DNA of 32,413 nucleotides from Halomonas campaniensis. Lineage in GTDB: Bacteria; Pseudomonadota; Gammaproteobacteria; Pseudomonadales; Halomonadaceae. Shown here piece by piece: positions 15,491-23,603 of this stretch (its first letter is position 1; each line of letters begins with the position of its first letter). A model generated the notes under the pieces. That model did not search any database, was not told the origin of the DNA, and saw only the letters and a list, made by a program, of their open reading frames with translations. The stretch lies in the NCBI RefSeq assembly GCF_002211105.1, contig NZ_JPUA01000004.1, positions 1-32,413 on the forward strand, written 5' to 3'. The position numbers and the translations under genes are program-made.

Positions 15491-17760
15491 TAAGACAACT
15501 TCTAGCCTCTAGAGCCGGTAAGGTAATTGGCTTTTTCATTGCTATGCTTTTTAGCATTCTTATTATTATACAAAATGCCGATGCTCAAGTTTCGGGGCCT
15601 ATCCAGGCCGATGAAATTCGACAAGCTGCGGAACGCCCCAATGATAGATCTCGCGATGCTCTTGAAGTGGTTTTTGGCGGAATAGTTAACGATCCTTTAG
15701 CGGTATCCGGTGGGTCATCTGGGGGCAGCGGCCAACAGACGCTGGTAAGCAATGTTTTTAAAATACTGAATGGCCTGGGACTAATTGTTGGTATCTTTCT
15801 GATCGGTTACGTTATTTTCAGAAAAATATTTCAAGCAGGAAATGATGGTGAAGTCTTTAAGCGAGGGGGTGAAAATTCTTTTGCTATCCTGAAAGTAGTT
15901 TGGGGATTTATAGGGCTTGTTCCAACGGCCTCGGGTTGGTCGATGGCGCAGTTGGTCGTTTTGTGGTCAGCTTCCTTAATCGGAGTGGGTACCGCGAACC
16001 TGGCTACTGATGCCACATTGTCTGCGTTTTATGAAGGCCAAACGATGTCTCTGGAACCAGCAATGCCAGAAACAACGGCGCTAGCCGAATCCCTGTTTAA
16101 TGCTAATCTTTGCTCTATTGGTATCAACAGGGGGATTCAAGAGGCGCAAGCAGCCGGTGCCAATTTAGGCCCAGAATCTATCATAACCAGTCATACGATC
16201 CCCGATACAGGATTTATACTCGCAGATGCCTCTCGCTCTAAGATATGTGGTGGAGCAACGTATCCAAAGGAGCGGCAGATTACAAATTCGTATCTGGGTG
16301 TGACGATTAACCCTAACGGGTATCGACAAGCCCAAATTGAAGCACTTCAGCAAATGCAGTCTTACTTGCAACCCCGAGTCGAAGAGTATGCCAATGCTGT
16401 TTTTTCCAAAAAGACAGATAGTAGTGTTTCTATACCGAGTGCAACATTGATTATTGAAACGGCAGCAAGAACCTATGATCAACATCTAGGGTCAATGTCA
16501 AGCTTGGCTGATAATAAGTCAAATGAAATTAGAGAAGAAGTGGTAAAATCAATAGAGGATAAAGGTTGGTGGGAACTAGGCGCTTGGTATAATTCCATAG
16601 CTCAAGCCAACTCAGTAGTGACTGATAATATGCTGAGCCGTGCAAGCTCAGTTGGGCAGACGATTAACATGCAAGGTGCTGTTGCTAGTTATTATAGTCA
16701 ATTATTGTCAGCGACTCAGGTTAATCGTCAGCAAGTCAATCAAGTTAGCTCTGCTGGAGCCGGCACAGGATCTAGTGTAGGAACTTATAATAGTGGTAGT
16801 GCGAATCAGCAGGTCAGTGAGGATACCAATCAGCTTATCAGTAAAGTCTTTGGGTTTTTCAGCGGGCAAAAATGGGCAAATGTACTCATTGACTTATCCG
16901 CAAGTGATAACGGGGTAGTTAATCCAATAATCGCGATGAAGGGTTTAGGCGATTGGATTCTTGTTGGGGGGCAGACTTCTTTTATTTCTTATGTTGCGTT
17001 AAAAGGTGCTGCAGGTTCTGCAATGGAAGCGAATGACTCTTTATGGGGAATGGTAGGGGGATTCTTTACAGGAGGTATATCAGCTGCAATTGTAGGCGCT
17101 TTTGCGGAGGTAATCAGCGCAATTAGCCCATTCGTCATAGCGTTGATATTCTCTCTATTCGGCATGGGGCTAACCCTTTCTATATATATCCCCTTTATAC
17201 CTTTTATTATCTGGTTTGCCGCAGTGATTAACTGGGTCATTTTCATCGCCATCGGCGTCGTTGCGGCTCCGCTTTGGGCATTTTCTCACTTGACGGGAGA
17301 AGAAGGAGCCGGGGCGGGGAAAACTCAACATGGCTACCTTTTTATGTTAAATGCCATGCTTAGGCCTGTATTGATGGTGGCAGCGTTTTTTATAGCAGGC
17401 GGTATCGTTGTGATGGGCGGGACGCTTTTGAATCAATTGTTTACACCCGCTATACAAAGCGTCCAGTCTGAATCGATAACAGGGCTTTTATCTATTATCG
17501 CTATTGTCGGTATATATATATCTATGTGCCTAACCCTAATCCATACCAGCTTTAATCTCATCTTTCTGATTCCAGATAAGGTTATGGAGTGGATTGGTGG
17601 ATCTGCAATGTCTACAGGGCAAGGATCTGAACAGGAGCAGCGCAATTTAACCAATGCGGTAGGAGGTCACTTTAGCAAGCCATCAGGAGGGGCGCCAGGA
17701 GGGGCACCAGCAGGGTCGTCATCCGAAGGCGGTGGGAAAAACTCTATTCAACGGAAATAA
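15487..17760 (+). CDS. dotA: DotA/TraY, polytopic inner-membrane protein
   Basis: The protein has 757 residues, close to TraY and shorter than Legionella DotA (about 1,050). The N terminus is signal-like (RAGKVIGFFIAMLFSILIII, then QNADAQ). Membrane segments follow near 90-110 and 135-165, then a long periplasmic part (about 170-490), then a cluster of four to five segments (about 500-700). The cytosolic tail is Gly/Ser-rich. Segments such as GFIGLVPTASGWSMAQLVVL and APLWAFSHLTGEEGAGAGKT are typical of the DotA/TraY family. It starts at a GTG overlapping the icmV stop and is the last gene of the 12.7-kb operon. Confidence 0.88.
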   Translation: MIRQLLASRAGKVIGFFIAMLFSILIIIQNADAQVSGPIQADEIRQAAERPNDRSRDALEVVFGGIVNDPLAVSGGSSGGSGQQTLVSNVFKILNGLGLIVGIFLIGYVIFRKIFQAGNDGEVFKRGGENSFAILKVVWGFIGLVPTASGWSMAQLVVLWSASLIGVGTANLATDATLSAFYEGQTMSLEPAMPETTALAESLFNANLCSIGINRGIQEAQAAGANLGPESIITSHTIPDTGFILADASRSKICGGATYPKERQITNSYLGVTINPNGYRQAQIEALQQMQSYLQPRVEEYANAVFSKKTDSSVSIPSATLIIETAARTYDQHLGSMSSLADNKSNEIREEVVKSIEDKGWWELGAWYNSIAQANSVVTDNMLSRASSVGQTINMQGAVASYYSQLLSATQVNRQQVNQVSSAGAGTGSSVGTYNSGSANQQVSEDTNQLISKVFGFFSGQKWANVLIDLSASDNGVVNPIIAMKGLGDWILVGGQTSFISYVALKGAAGSAMEANDSLWGMVGGFFTGGISAAIVGAFAEVISAISPFVIALIFSLFGMGLTLSIYIPFIPFIIWFAAVINWVIFIAIGVVAAPLWAFSHLTGEEGAGAGKTQHGYLFMLNAMLRPVLMVAAFFIAGGIVVMGGTLLNQLFTPAIQSVQSESITGLLSIIAIVGIYISMCLTLIHTSFNLIFLIPDKVMEWIGGSAMSTGQGSEQEQRNLTNAVGGHFSKPSGGAPGGAPAGSSSEGGGKNSIQRK

Positions 17761-17769
17761 GCATTGAAA

Positions 17770-17790
17770 GCCGGGGCGTTGAGTCCCGGC
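17770..17790. terminator. Terminator after dotA
   Basis: GCCGGG / CCCGGC stem with a 9-base loop, flanked by AAA on the left and GTTT on the right, ten bases after the dotA stop. The T-run is short, so termination may be incomplete. Confidence 0.55.
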
Positions 17791-17838
17791 GTTTAGGAAT
17801 TTAGAGAAGAAAAATTGAAAAGTTAAAATATTTTCTTT

Positions 17839-18168
17839 TTATTCGGTGTAAGAGCGTTCTTTCTCCCATTCTTTGTTCTCTATATATCGCTCTTCACACA
17901 GTTTTAAAAAACGCAATTCTTTTGAGCCTAAATAAAAGGCTACAAAACTCATAGGGATAAGGAAGAAACCAACAATGAGTATAAGTGATAAAATGCCCAT
18001 AATTAGGCCGGATATTGCAGTTCCATAATATTTAGCACGAATAGCATATCTCATTTTTTGAGTGAAAACTCGGACTTCATCTTCATTCCTAGGGCTTAAC
18101 TGGGGGTTACGCATAATAATTTTGTAGCGTATATAATGTTCTTCGATTGATATCGATTTTTTTGCCAT
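17839..18168 (-). CDS. Small membrane protein of unknown function
   Basis: A 109-residue protein with a charged N terminus (MAKKSISIEEHYIRYKIIMR), two close membrane segments (about 54-70 and 71-85) and a charged C terminus. The ATG at 18168 follows AAGGAGGGAGTC on the minus strand and is clearly better than the upstream ATG at 18249. It lies in reverse orientation between the dotA end and the dotD operon, where IncI plasmids carry entry-exclusion and other accessory genes. An exclusion role is an inference from position only. Confidence 0.65.
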   Translation of the reverse strand: MAKKSISIEEHYIRYKIIMRNPQLSPRNEDEVRVFTQKMRYAIRAKYYGTAISGLIMGILSLILIVGFFLIPMSFVAFYLGSKELRFLKLCEERYIENKEWEKERSYTE

Positions 18169-18465
18169 GACTCCCTCCTTGAGTTTTGATAGTAGCGGTA
18201 ATGGAATTCTGCCATAAATTTTAATGGGTGCCAAATATATGAGAGGCAAGGTAAAGTACCTTCAACAGCGCTAAGGAAAGATGTGTAGAGTGGGTTATGC
18301 TCTTTTATTTGTTCTTGTATAATATGTATATTGCAAAAAATGACTTGTATGGTATGAGCAAAACAGCCGCTGAGGTGTAGGTTCTTAACGTCAACAGCGA
18401 TGGAGTATGTACCTACTATTATGAGAAAAAGTGCTTAATAAACAAGTGGTAAGGAAATTAATTAA
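18169..18465. promoter_or_regulatory. Divergent promoter region of the small membrane gene and the dotD operon
   Basis: No gene is visible. A perfect TATAAT lies at 18318-18323, but the hexamer 17 bases upstream (TTATGC) is a poor -35 box. No copy of the TGTAAGA array seen upstream of dotI is present, so the second operon may be controlled differently. Confidence 0.3.
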
Positions 18466-18534
18466 ATGCTAGAGCGTCGTGATGTAATTTGTGATGAAAG
18501 CAAAAACACTCAATCAGCTAAACCTAAAATGTAA
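18466..18534 (+). CDS. Candidate 22-codon leader ORF before dotD
   Basis: ATG at 18466 is preceded by AAGGAA about 10 bases upstream and the frame runs to TAA at 18532-18534. The peptide would be MLERRDVICDESKNTQSAKP plus KM. The stop overlaps the start of the dotD ribosome-binding region (AAGGAGCCAAGGGA), which would allow translational coupling. No family is known; it may be chance. Confidence 0.25.
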   Translation: MLERRDVICDESKNTQSAKPKM

Positions 18535-18546
18535 GGAGCCAAGGGA

Positions 18547-19020
18547 ATGAAATATTCTACTAAATTCACCATGGGTTGCGTTGCAATTATAACGCTTTCG
18601 GGCTGTGCTGCCCAACAGCCACAGTTTGAAGCGGTAGAGGCAGATGCCATCGTTCAAGAGAACCTTGAAACAGCAGCGGATAAAATTCAGCTTTCTCAAG
18701 CTGAACTCTATCAGGCAGGCATGCTTTCCCAGCAAGGGCTATCACGACCAGTGCGTGTGACGGCCGACCTGCAACCAGTTTCGATAGATTGGTCAGGTGA
18801 TGCCAAGCAACTGCTCAACACGCTAGCCTCTAACCGAGGCTTAGATTTTTACATGACAGGTGTTGAACAGCCATTACCTGTCGTTATTAAAGTCGATAAC
18901 AAACCTTACGATCAAGTAGTGCAAATGATTCAAGCGCAGGTCGGGTATCGCGCACAGATTACCCAAGATTCGAGTTCGTTGGCACTTAAGTATCAACGTC
19001 CAGACACCCAGCTTCGATAA
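18547..19020 (+). CDS. dotD: DotD/TraH, outer-membrane lipoprotein of the core complex
   Basis: A 157-residue protein with a lipoprotein signal peptide (lipobox LSGC, C20). The C-terminal half (about 75-150) has the secretin-N0-like fold pattern of DotD (VSIDWSGDAKQLLNTLASNR, VIKVDNKPYDQVVQMIQAQV). DotD anchors DotH at the outer membrane together with DotC. The start is preceded by AAGGAGCCAAGGGA. It is the first gene of a four-gene operon dotD-dotC-dotB-icmT, the same order as traH-traI-traJ-traK. Confidence 0.88.
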   Translation: MKYSTKFTMGCVAIITLSGCAAQQPQFEAVEADAIVQENLETAADKIQLSQAELYQAGMLSQQGLSRPVRVTADLQPVSIDWSGDAKQLLNTLASNRGLDFYMTGVEQPLPVVIKVDNKPYDQVVQMIQAQVGYRAQITQDSSSLALKYQRPDTQLR

Positions 19021-19041
19021 TTGCTCTTGAGGTTATCTGTT

Positions 19042-20016
19042 ATGAAAAAGAACACATTAGTAGCAGGGGTTATTGCAGGTAATATGTTGTTCTGTGCTTC
19101 CGCTGCGCACGCGCAAATCACCCAGGACAGCCAGGACAATCTAAACCAGGACAATCTAAGCCAAGAGACATCCACGATTAATCTGGACGATCTCTATAAT
19201 CCGAGGGGGATGCAGCAAGGTAACGGTGATATACCAGATGTGCGGCAGCAGCTAATACGGGATACTGCTCATACAGTTGGGTATAGGGCTGGCTTAGCCG
19301 CACGTGCTGAATCGCTTCGGAACTCGGTAGAAGACCGAGGTGGGGTACTTGATCAAATGTTTGATTTTGCTCCTTTGGTAAGTAACCAGGGTGTCTTACC
19401 TCCGGTAATTGTAGAAGCACAAGATTTGGCTAGTTACTCTGATGATCAGATCCGAGTAGCAGAGCAGGTATACCGAATTAAAGTGCCTGAACGGTTTGTC
19501 TCAAACCCTATCAGTTGGCGTGAGTATCTTTATGCAGGTCTACCATCATCCAGTGATATTCGCCTGCCTCGTGAAGAAGCTTTGCCGAAGGATGATGAAA
19601 TGGAGATTTGGCGTGAAGCTGTGAAAGAGGGTTGGGAACAAGGTTTTCATCAAGCAGATGAAATTATGAGGGCCAATTTCAACCGGCTTACACGCGATTT
19701 TACGGGCATGTTGCGTTATAGCGTCCTAGTTCAGCAGCGCATGATTACGTTACCGGTTGTTGCAGAGTCACAACGAACTGTTTCTGGTGATGGCGAAGAG
19801 CTGACTATTGGCGAGAGAAATCGTCGCCTCCTAGAACGCAGTGAGTTTGTTGTGGATCCCGATGTATGGCGGCCTTCTTCCACCAGCAGCGTCGACTCTC
19901 GAACCGAGCCTGTGCAGTATGAAAACCGCTACCAAGGTATCGATGTTGATGAAACACGGTTTGAACAGTATCCCCAACCTGGGCAGCATGAAAAAATAGA
20001 AAGCCGGGGGCAGTAA
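19042..20016 (+). CDS. dotC: DotC/TraI, outer-membrane core protein
   Basis: A 324-residue protein with the DotC domain. Recognisable parts are RDTAHTVGYRAGLAARAESL, GVLPPVIVEAQDLASYSDDQ, IRVAEQVYRIKVPERFVSNP and GWEQGFHQADEIMRANFNRL. It works with DotD to place DotH at the outer membrane. The ATG at 19042 starts a signal peptide (MKKNTLVAGVIAGNML ... AHA|Q). Legionella DotC is a lipoprotein, but here the only cysteine of the signal (C18, after LF) lacks a normal lipobox, so signal peptidase I cleavage is more likely. A short QDN repeat follows. The stop shares one base with dotB. Confidence 0.88.
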   Translation: MKKNTLVAGVIAGNMLFCASAAHAQITQDSQDNLNQDNLSQETSTINLDDLYNPRGMQQGNGDIPDVRQQLIRDTAHTVGYRAGLAARAESLRNSVEDRGGVLDQMFDFAPLVSNQGVLPPVIVEAQDLASYSDDQIRVAEQVYRIKVPERFVSNPISWREYLYAGLPSSSDIRLPREEALPKDDEMEIWREAVKEGWEQGFHQADEIMRANFNRLTRDFTGMLRYSVLVQQRMITLPVVAESQRTVSGDGEELTIGERNRRLLERSEFVVDPDVWRPSSTSSVDSRTEPVQYENRYQGIDVDETRFEQYPQPGQHEKIESRGQ

Positions 20017-21206
20017 TGGAACTAGAGCCTTATAGCTTTGGTGGGAATTTTTCTGCTCACACTTTCAAGGATTTTCTTGTGTGGGCTGTAGAACAGGGGG
20101 CAAGTGACATTCTTGTTCAGGGCGGCGATCATATATGGCTTGAAATACATGGGCGTCAATATCGCGCAACGACCCATACTATTCAGCAAGGTCATCTGCC
20201 CGCCCTTATTCATGGTCTCTGGCAAGCTGATGTAGAAGCCAAAATACGAGCTGGAGAGGGCGCTGACCGTGCCCTTGAACTGACGGAACGTGACGGGATA
20301 GAGATTCGTCGTGGGAGAGCTTTACGCTTCCGCTGCAACTTCACACAGGCACGTGTTGCAGGTATGGAGACCGCATTCGCTATAACAATGCGTACCATCC
20401 CCGATAAGCTACCAAAAATCGAAGACCAATATCTGGATCCTGATTTATTTGGGTCACTCTATCCAGGCATGGGTCTTGGCCTAATTTGTGGCCCTACAGG
20501 CTCTGGAAAGTCCACTTTATTGGCAGCCATGTATCGCCACTCTGGGGAAGCTTACCCGAATCGTAAAGTAATTACCTACGAAGACCCCATTGAGTTTGTG
20601 CTGGGCGGGCGGCACTGGAAAGGGCCTCAACCAGCACAATCGGAAATAGGCCGTGATATTCCTAATTTTGCTGCTGGTCTTCGCAATGCTATGCGTCGAA
20701 AGCCTAGCATTGTTGGGATCGGGGAGGCGCGTGACCTTGAAACTGTTGATGCTATGATTGAAGCATCTCTTACTGGTCACCTTTGTTTAGCAACACTACA
20801 CACTGAATCGGTCGCAGAAACTATAAACCGAATCATCCAAGTATACCCTCCTGATTCACAGAGTAATGTGGCCTCACGCTTAATAGGGGCGTTGCGATAC
20901 ATATGCATTCAGCGCTTGTTGAAAACAACCGACGGTAAGCGCACAGCGATCCGTGAATATCTGGTATTTGATCGAGCGCTGAGGGCGCAGTTAAGTGAAA
21001 CGCCTCATACGCAATGGGCCGCTATGATTAGAAAATTGCTAGAAGAGGCTAATGCGACCCTAGATGACCATGCCTGGAAATTATTCGAGAAAGGAAAAAT
21101 TGATAAGGAAGAATTTATTGAGCTAGCAGGTTTTCGTGAGTTCAAAACACGCTTAGCTAAAATGCAAATAGATGATAAAAGGCTACCTACTAAGGAGGAG
21201 GTGTAA
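20016..21206 (+). CDS. dotB: DotB/TraJ, PilT-like secretion ATPase
   Basis: A 396-residue hexameric ATPase of the VirB11/PilT superfamily that energises the T4BSS at the cytosolic face. Visible motifs: Walker A GPTGSGKS (159-166), Asp box ITYEDPIE (186-193), Walker B region SIVGIGEARD (231-240) and His box GHLCLATLH (254-262). The N-terminal ~130 residues form the usual PAS-like domain. The length is close to Legionella DotB (377). It overlaps dotC and icmT by one base each. The identity is secure. Confidence 0.95.
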   Translation: MELEPYSFGGNFSAHTFKDFLVWAVEQGASDILVQGGDHIWLEIHGRQYRATTHTIQQGHLPALIHGLWQADVEAKIRAGEGADRALELTERDGIEIRRGRALRFRCNFTQARVAGMETAFAITMRTIPDKLPKIEDQYLDPDLFGSLYPGMGLGLICGPTGSGKSTLLAAMYRHSGEAYPNRKVITYEDPIEFVLGGRHWKGPQPAQSEIGRDIPNFAAGLRNAMRRKPSIVGIGEARDLETVDAMIEASLTGHLCLATLHTESVAETINRIIQVYPPDSQSNVASRLIGALRYICIQRLLKTTDGKRTAIREYLVFDRALRAQLSETPHTQWAAMIRKLLEEANATLDDHAWKLFEKGKIDKEEFIELAGFREFKTRLAKMQIDDKRLPTKEEV

Positions 21207-21472
21207 TGGCTTCAAAATGGAGAAATACCGCTGGAACCCTGAAGTTTATGCAAATTCCAGTAGCCGCTTATCTTCCGGTTCTTATATTGCTCTACTTCCC
21301 GTCCAAAGCGATGCTGGCATTTACCGCAATGGTGATTGTGTTTTTTGGTATCCTCAACGCTAAGGGGCTAACCCTAAAGGTTCTGGTTGCTAAAGCGATG
21401 CACCGAGTACGTGGCCGAACAGGCCATGCTCGGCCATGGTGGTACAGGCGTCGGATGCAAAACGATGAATGA
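21206..21472 (+). CDS. icmT: IcmT/TraK small membrane protein
   Basis: The protein has 88 residues. It starts with the family's WRNTAGTLKF motif, has one or two hydrophobic segments (about 19-52, IPVAAYLPVLILLYFPSKAM) and ends in a basic tail with RPWWYRR. Size and motifs fit IcmT (86 residues) and TraK. It starts one base inside the dotB stop, after AAGGAGGTG, and is the last gene of the dotD operon. Role: inner-membrane part of the system. Confidence 0.85.
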   Translation: MASKWRNTAGTLKFMQIPVAAYLPVLILLYFPSKAMLAFTAMVIVFFGILNAKGLTLKVLVAKAMHRVRGRTGHARPWWYRRRMQNDE

Positions 21473-21615
21473 TTCTGGCAAGTGGGAATCCTTTAAAGGT
21501 TCATCTTGATTAATCAGCTTGAAAACACACCTTTTGCGTGCGTAAGCCATTGTCCACTCGACGTCGCACTGTTGCTGGGCAATTTCTCCCTTTTTTCTAA
21601 GGGGGCTCATATGCT

Positions 21616-21642
21616 AAAAATGGCTCTTGGGGAGCCATTTTT
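21616..21642. terminator. Bidirectional terminator after icmT
   Basis: AAAAATGGCTC and GAGCCATTTTT form an 11-bp perfect inverted repeat with a 5-base loop, giving T5 runs on both strands. It lies between convergent icmT (+) and the lipoprotein gene (-). Confidence 0.88.
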
Positions 21643-21664
21643 GCATCTGGTTTTTTTGCGCAGA

Positions 21665-22270
21665 TCAGTTCATATCATGCTCGGTGACCCAGCCATTGTT
21701 CGTTTTGACGAGGACAATACTTTTTCTCTCCGGGTTATCATTACGGCTGAGAAATCCCGCAGTTATCAATCCATCATCGGAAAGGGCAAAGGTGTCAACT
21801 AGCTGAGATGATTTTGACCATTCAGGGCGATCAGCTACTTCAATGGTGTAATTCACCCGGGAAATCGTGTATGCGCCGTTGGATGACGGCTCTGTGAAAT
21901 TTGTCACTTCTGCAACTTTGATAGTGCCGAAACAAAATCCTTCGTCTGGATTAAACGCAGACTGCCCAACTTCTGTAATGCCGTAATGGTTTGGGCCAAC
22001 CTGTTCAATCAGGCCCGCATCAGCGAGAGCAGCAATTCTATCTTCCAGGCTTACATCACTTATGTTGATATAATTACGGGGAATTTGGTATGGGAAACTG
22101 TCGAGCTCTCCTCCCACACAGGTTGCAGGAGTGTCCTGGGCTGCATAGTAGTCAGCAATGACTGACTCGAAGTTGGATACACTAGCATCATCTTTACTTG
22201 AGCAGCCAACAATCAAAAATGAAGATAATATGGTGATGGTGCTTACTTTGATCAGAACATCTTTCATCAT
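21665..22270 (-). CDS. Uncharacterised lipoprotein
   Basis: A 201-residue protein with a lipobox (LIVGC, C23). The first half of the mature part resembles a small winged-helix-like domain (DRIAALADAGLIEQVGPNHY ... then GITEVGQSAF). A beta-rich part follows, with GFCFGTIKVAEVTNFTEP and a tyrosine-rich strand ending in DRPEW. I recall this layout from a widespread family of uncharacterised proteobacterial exported proteins, but the name escapes me and the function is unknown. Two cysteines (in ATCVGG and GFCFG) could form a disulphide. The ribosome-binding site AAGGAAGCA precedes two adjacent ATGs. It lies 62 bases downstream of another exported protein on the same strand. Confidence 0.7.
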   Translation of the reverse strand: MMKDVLIKVSTITILSSFLIVGCSSKDDASVSNFESVIADYYAAQDTPATCVGGELDSFPYQIPRNYINISDVSLEDRIAALADAGLIEQVGPNHYGITEVGQSAFNPDEGFCFGTIKVAEVTNFTEPSSNGAYTISRVNYTIEVADRPEWSKSSQLVDTFALSDDGLITAGFLSRNDNPERKSIVLVKTNNGWVTEHDMN

Positions 22271-22332
22271 TGCTTCCTTAAAAATAAGATAATCCTTTTG
22301 CTACTTTTGGCCTGGAAAGAGGCCGTTCTTAT

Positions 22333-22803
22333 TTACTGCCAGATACCTTCATAAAAGTTTGATAAACTACCTTGAGATGTTCCAATGCTCACTCCGCCAG
22401 CGTCTCCACCTACGGTACCAATGACCGGAAGATCGACTTCGGTGGGAACTTGGTTATAGATATCGTCGATGCTGTCATTGACCTGATCAATCTGATCGTT
22501 GACGGTTTGCTGCGCTATTTTGCAGATTTCTTGTTTGATTTGATCGAAGATATCGCCGGCGCTTGGAAATGCGGGCCAGCCAATTTGTCCGGAAATTGAG
22601 CCTAGGCATTGCCCCCATTCGGTGTTGGCATTTTCTTCAGCTTGCTCAATTGCTTCAATTTCTTGTTTCTTTCGCTCGTAAGCGCTGTCTGCGCCTGCCT
22701 CCGCGGCCTGGCCGGCAATGCACGTAGCTGCGAGAGTAGTCGTTGAGACAGAAGCTAGTAGAAGCGTCAAGGCCACAGACGCTGATGTGGAAATGTTGCG
22801 CAT
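22333..22803 (-). CDS. Exported protein of unknown function
   Basis: A 156-residue protein starting at the ATG of 22803 with a clean signal peptide (cut near LAA|TC). A longer frame from a GTG at 22872 would bury the signal peptide and is less likely. The mature part is acidic and helical (YERKKQEIEAIEQAEENANT), with three cysteines (in ATC, QCL and EIC) and repeats rich in Asp/Ile (NDQIDQVNDSIDDIYNQV). It ends in a Gly/Ser-rich stretch. It may be a periplasmic accessory of the transfer apparatus, since it lies inside the T4BSS block; I do not recognise a family. Confidence 0.6.
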   Translation of the reverse strand: MRNISTSASVALTLLLASVSTTTLAATCIAGQAAEAGADSAYERKKQEIEAIEQAEENANTEWGQCLGSISGQIGWPAFPSAGDIFDQIKQEICKIAQQTVNDQIDQVNDSIDDIYNQVPTEVDLPVIGTVGGDAGGVSIGTSQGSLSNFYEGIWQ

Positions 22804-22932
22804 GATCTGTCCGTCTGTTGTAAGCGAGAAGGTACGGCTCCTACAGGATGCCGAGTCCAGAGTGCGCGACACTACCTGATGCTTTTTTGCCTTGAGCTGG
22901 TTGCATCGCGTCTTTCAAAAGCTATTACGTTC

Positions 22933-22960
22933 TTTTAGCATAGTATCAATGATACTAAAA
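22933..22960. promoter_or_regulatory. Operator-like dyad between divergent genes
   Basis: A perfect 17-bp dyad TAGTATC-AAT-GATACTA (22941-22957) lies in the divergent region of the exported-protein gene (-) and the HTH regulator (+). A further TTTTAG at 22933 and AAAA at 22957-22960 extend it. The 10-mer TTTTAGTATC recurs at 29546. It is a natural site for autoregulation by the adjacent HTH protein. Confidence 0.5.
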
Positions 22961-23097
22961 GGTGAGGTAAGGGTCTATCCCCCTATAACGTGCTTAACGC
23001 CTACCCACCGTGAATACGCGACGGGCGACAGAATTTACAGTCCCGAGTACACTAGACAAAAATGCAGACCCGATGTTGATGTTTAAGGAGTGAATGA

Positions 23098-23556
23098 ATG
23101 CCGCCCATCACTGGCGAAGACCTGGAGCGCTGGAGGCTTGCCCACGAATTAAGCAAGCATGCTGCCGCGAAGGCATTTGGTGTTCAGATCATTCGGTGGC
23201 AAGAACTGACCGAAGATCCTACAGCCATCGTGAATGACAAAACCCTAAAACGGCTCTATACACTATATGAGGAACACCCCGAGACAGTGCCTGTTGAGCC
23301 TGAAGGGGACTTCTTAGGCTTTTATGAAAGCCTAGGTTTTGACAAAACCTCGACTAAGGATATGAGTATATTTGGAGAGCTAATAGGCCGTTCGGCGAAC
23401 AATGTTTATAGGATTATTAATTATAATGGGAATCCTTCTCAAGTAATAAACAAATATATAAATGGTGTAATGCAGTTACCTCGAAAAAAAAGACTATCCG
23501 TGATGAAGGATATCTCTAGATCAATCGGTATGAGTGATTTAGAGGGTGGAGAATGA
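23098..23556 (+). CDS. Putative HTH transcriptional regulator
   Basis: A 152-residue soluble protein. Residues 7-36 (DLERWRLAHELSKHAAAKAF, then GVQIIRWQEL) look like an XRE-type helix-turn-helix in which the recognition helix reads GVQIIRWQ. A second helical stretch at about 90-110 (IFGELIGRSANNVYRIIN) may be another HTH. The start follows TTTAAGGAGTGA. It is divergent from the exported-protein gene, with a 17-bp dyad between them, and is followed by one more gene on the same strand. Likely a local regulator of transfer genes, comparable in position to accessory regulators of conjugative plasmids. Target and ligand are unknown. Confidence 0.6.
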   Translation: MPPITGEDLERWRLAHELSKHAAAKAFGVQIIRWQELTEDPTAIVNDKTLKRLYTLYEEHPETVPVEPEGDFLGFYESLGFDKTSTKDMSIFGELIGRSANNVYRIINYNGNPSQVINKYINGVMQLPRKKRLSVMKDISRSIGMSDLEGGE

Positions 23557-23603
23557 AAGGACTCCTGGATAATAATATAGCTTGATTAAGGGGGTTCCAT
23601 GAC

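Noticed and set aside
21506..21802. 98-codon plus-strand open frame after icmT
   Set aside because: It runs through the bidirectional terminator and into the lipoprotein gene on the other strand.
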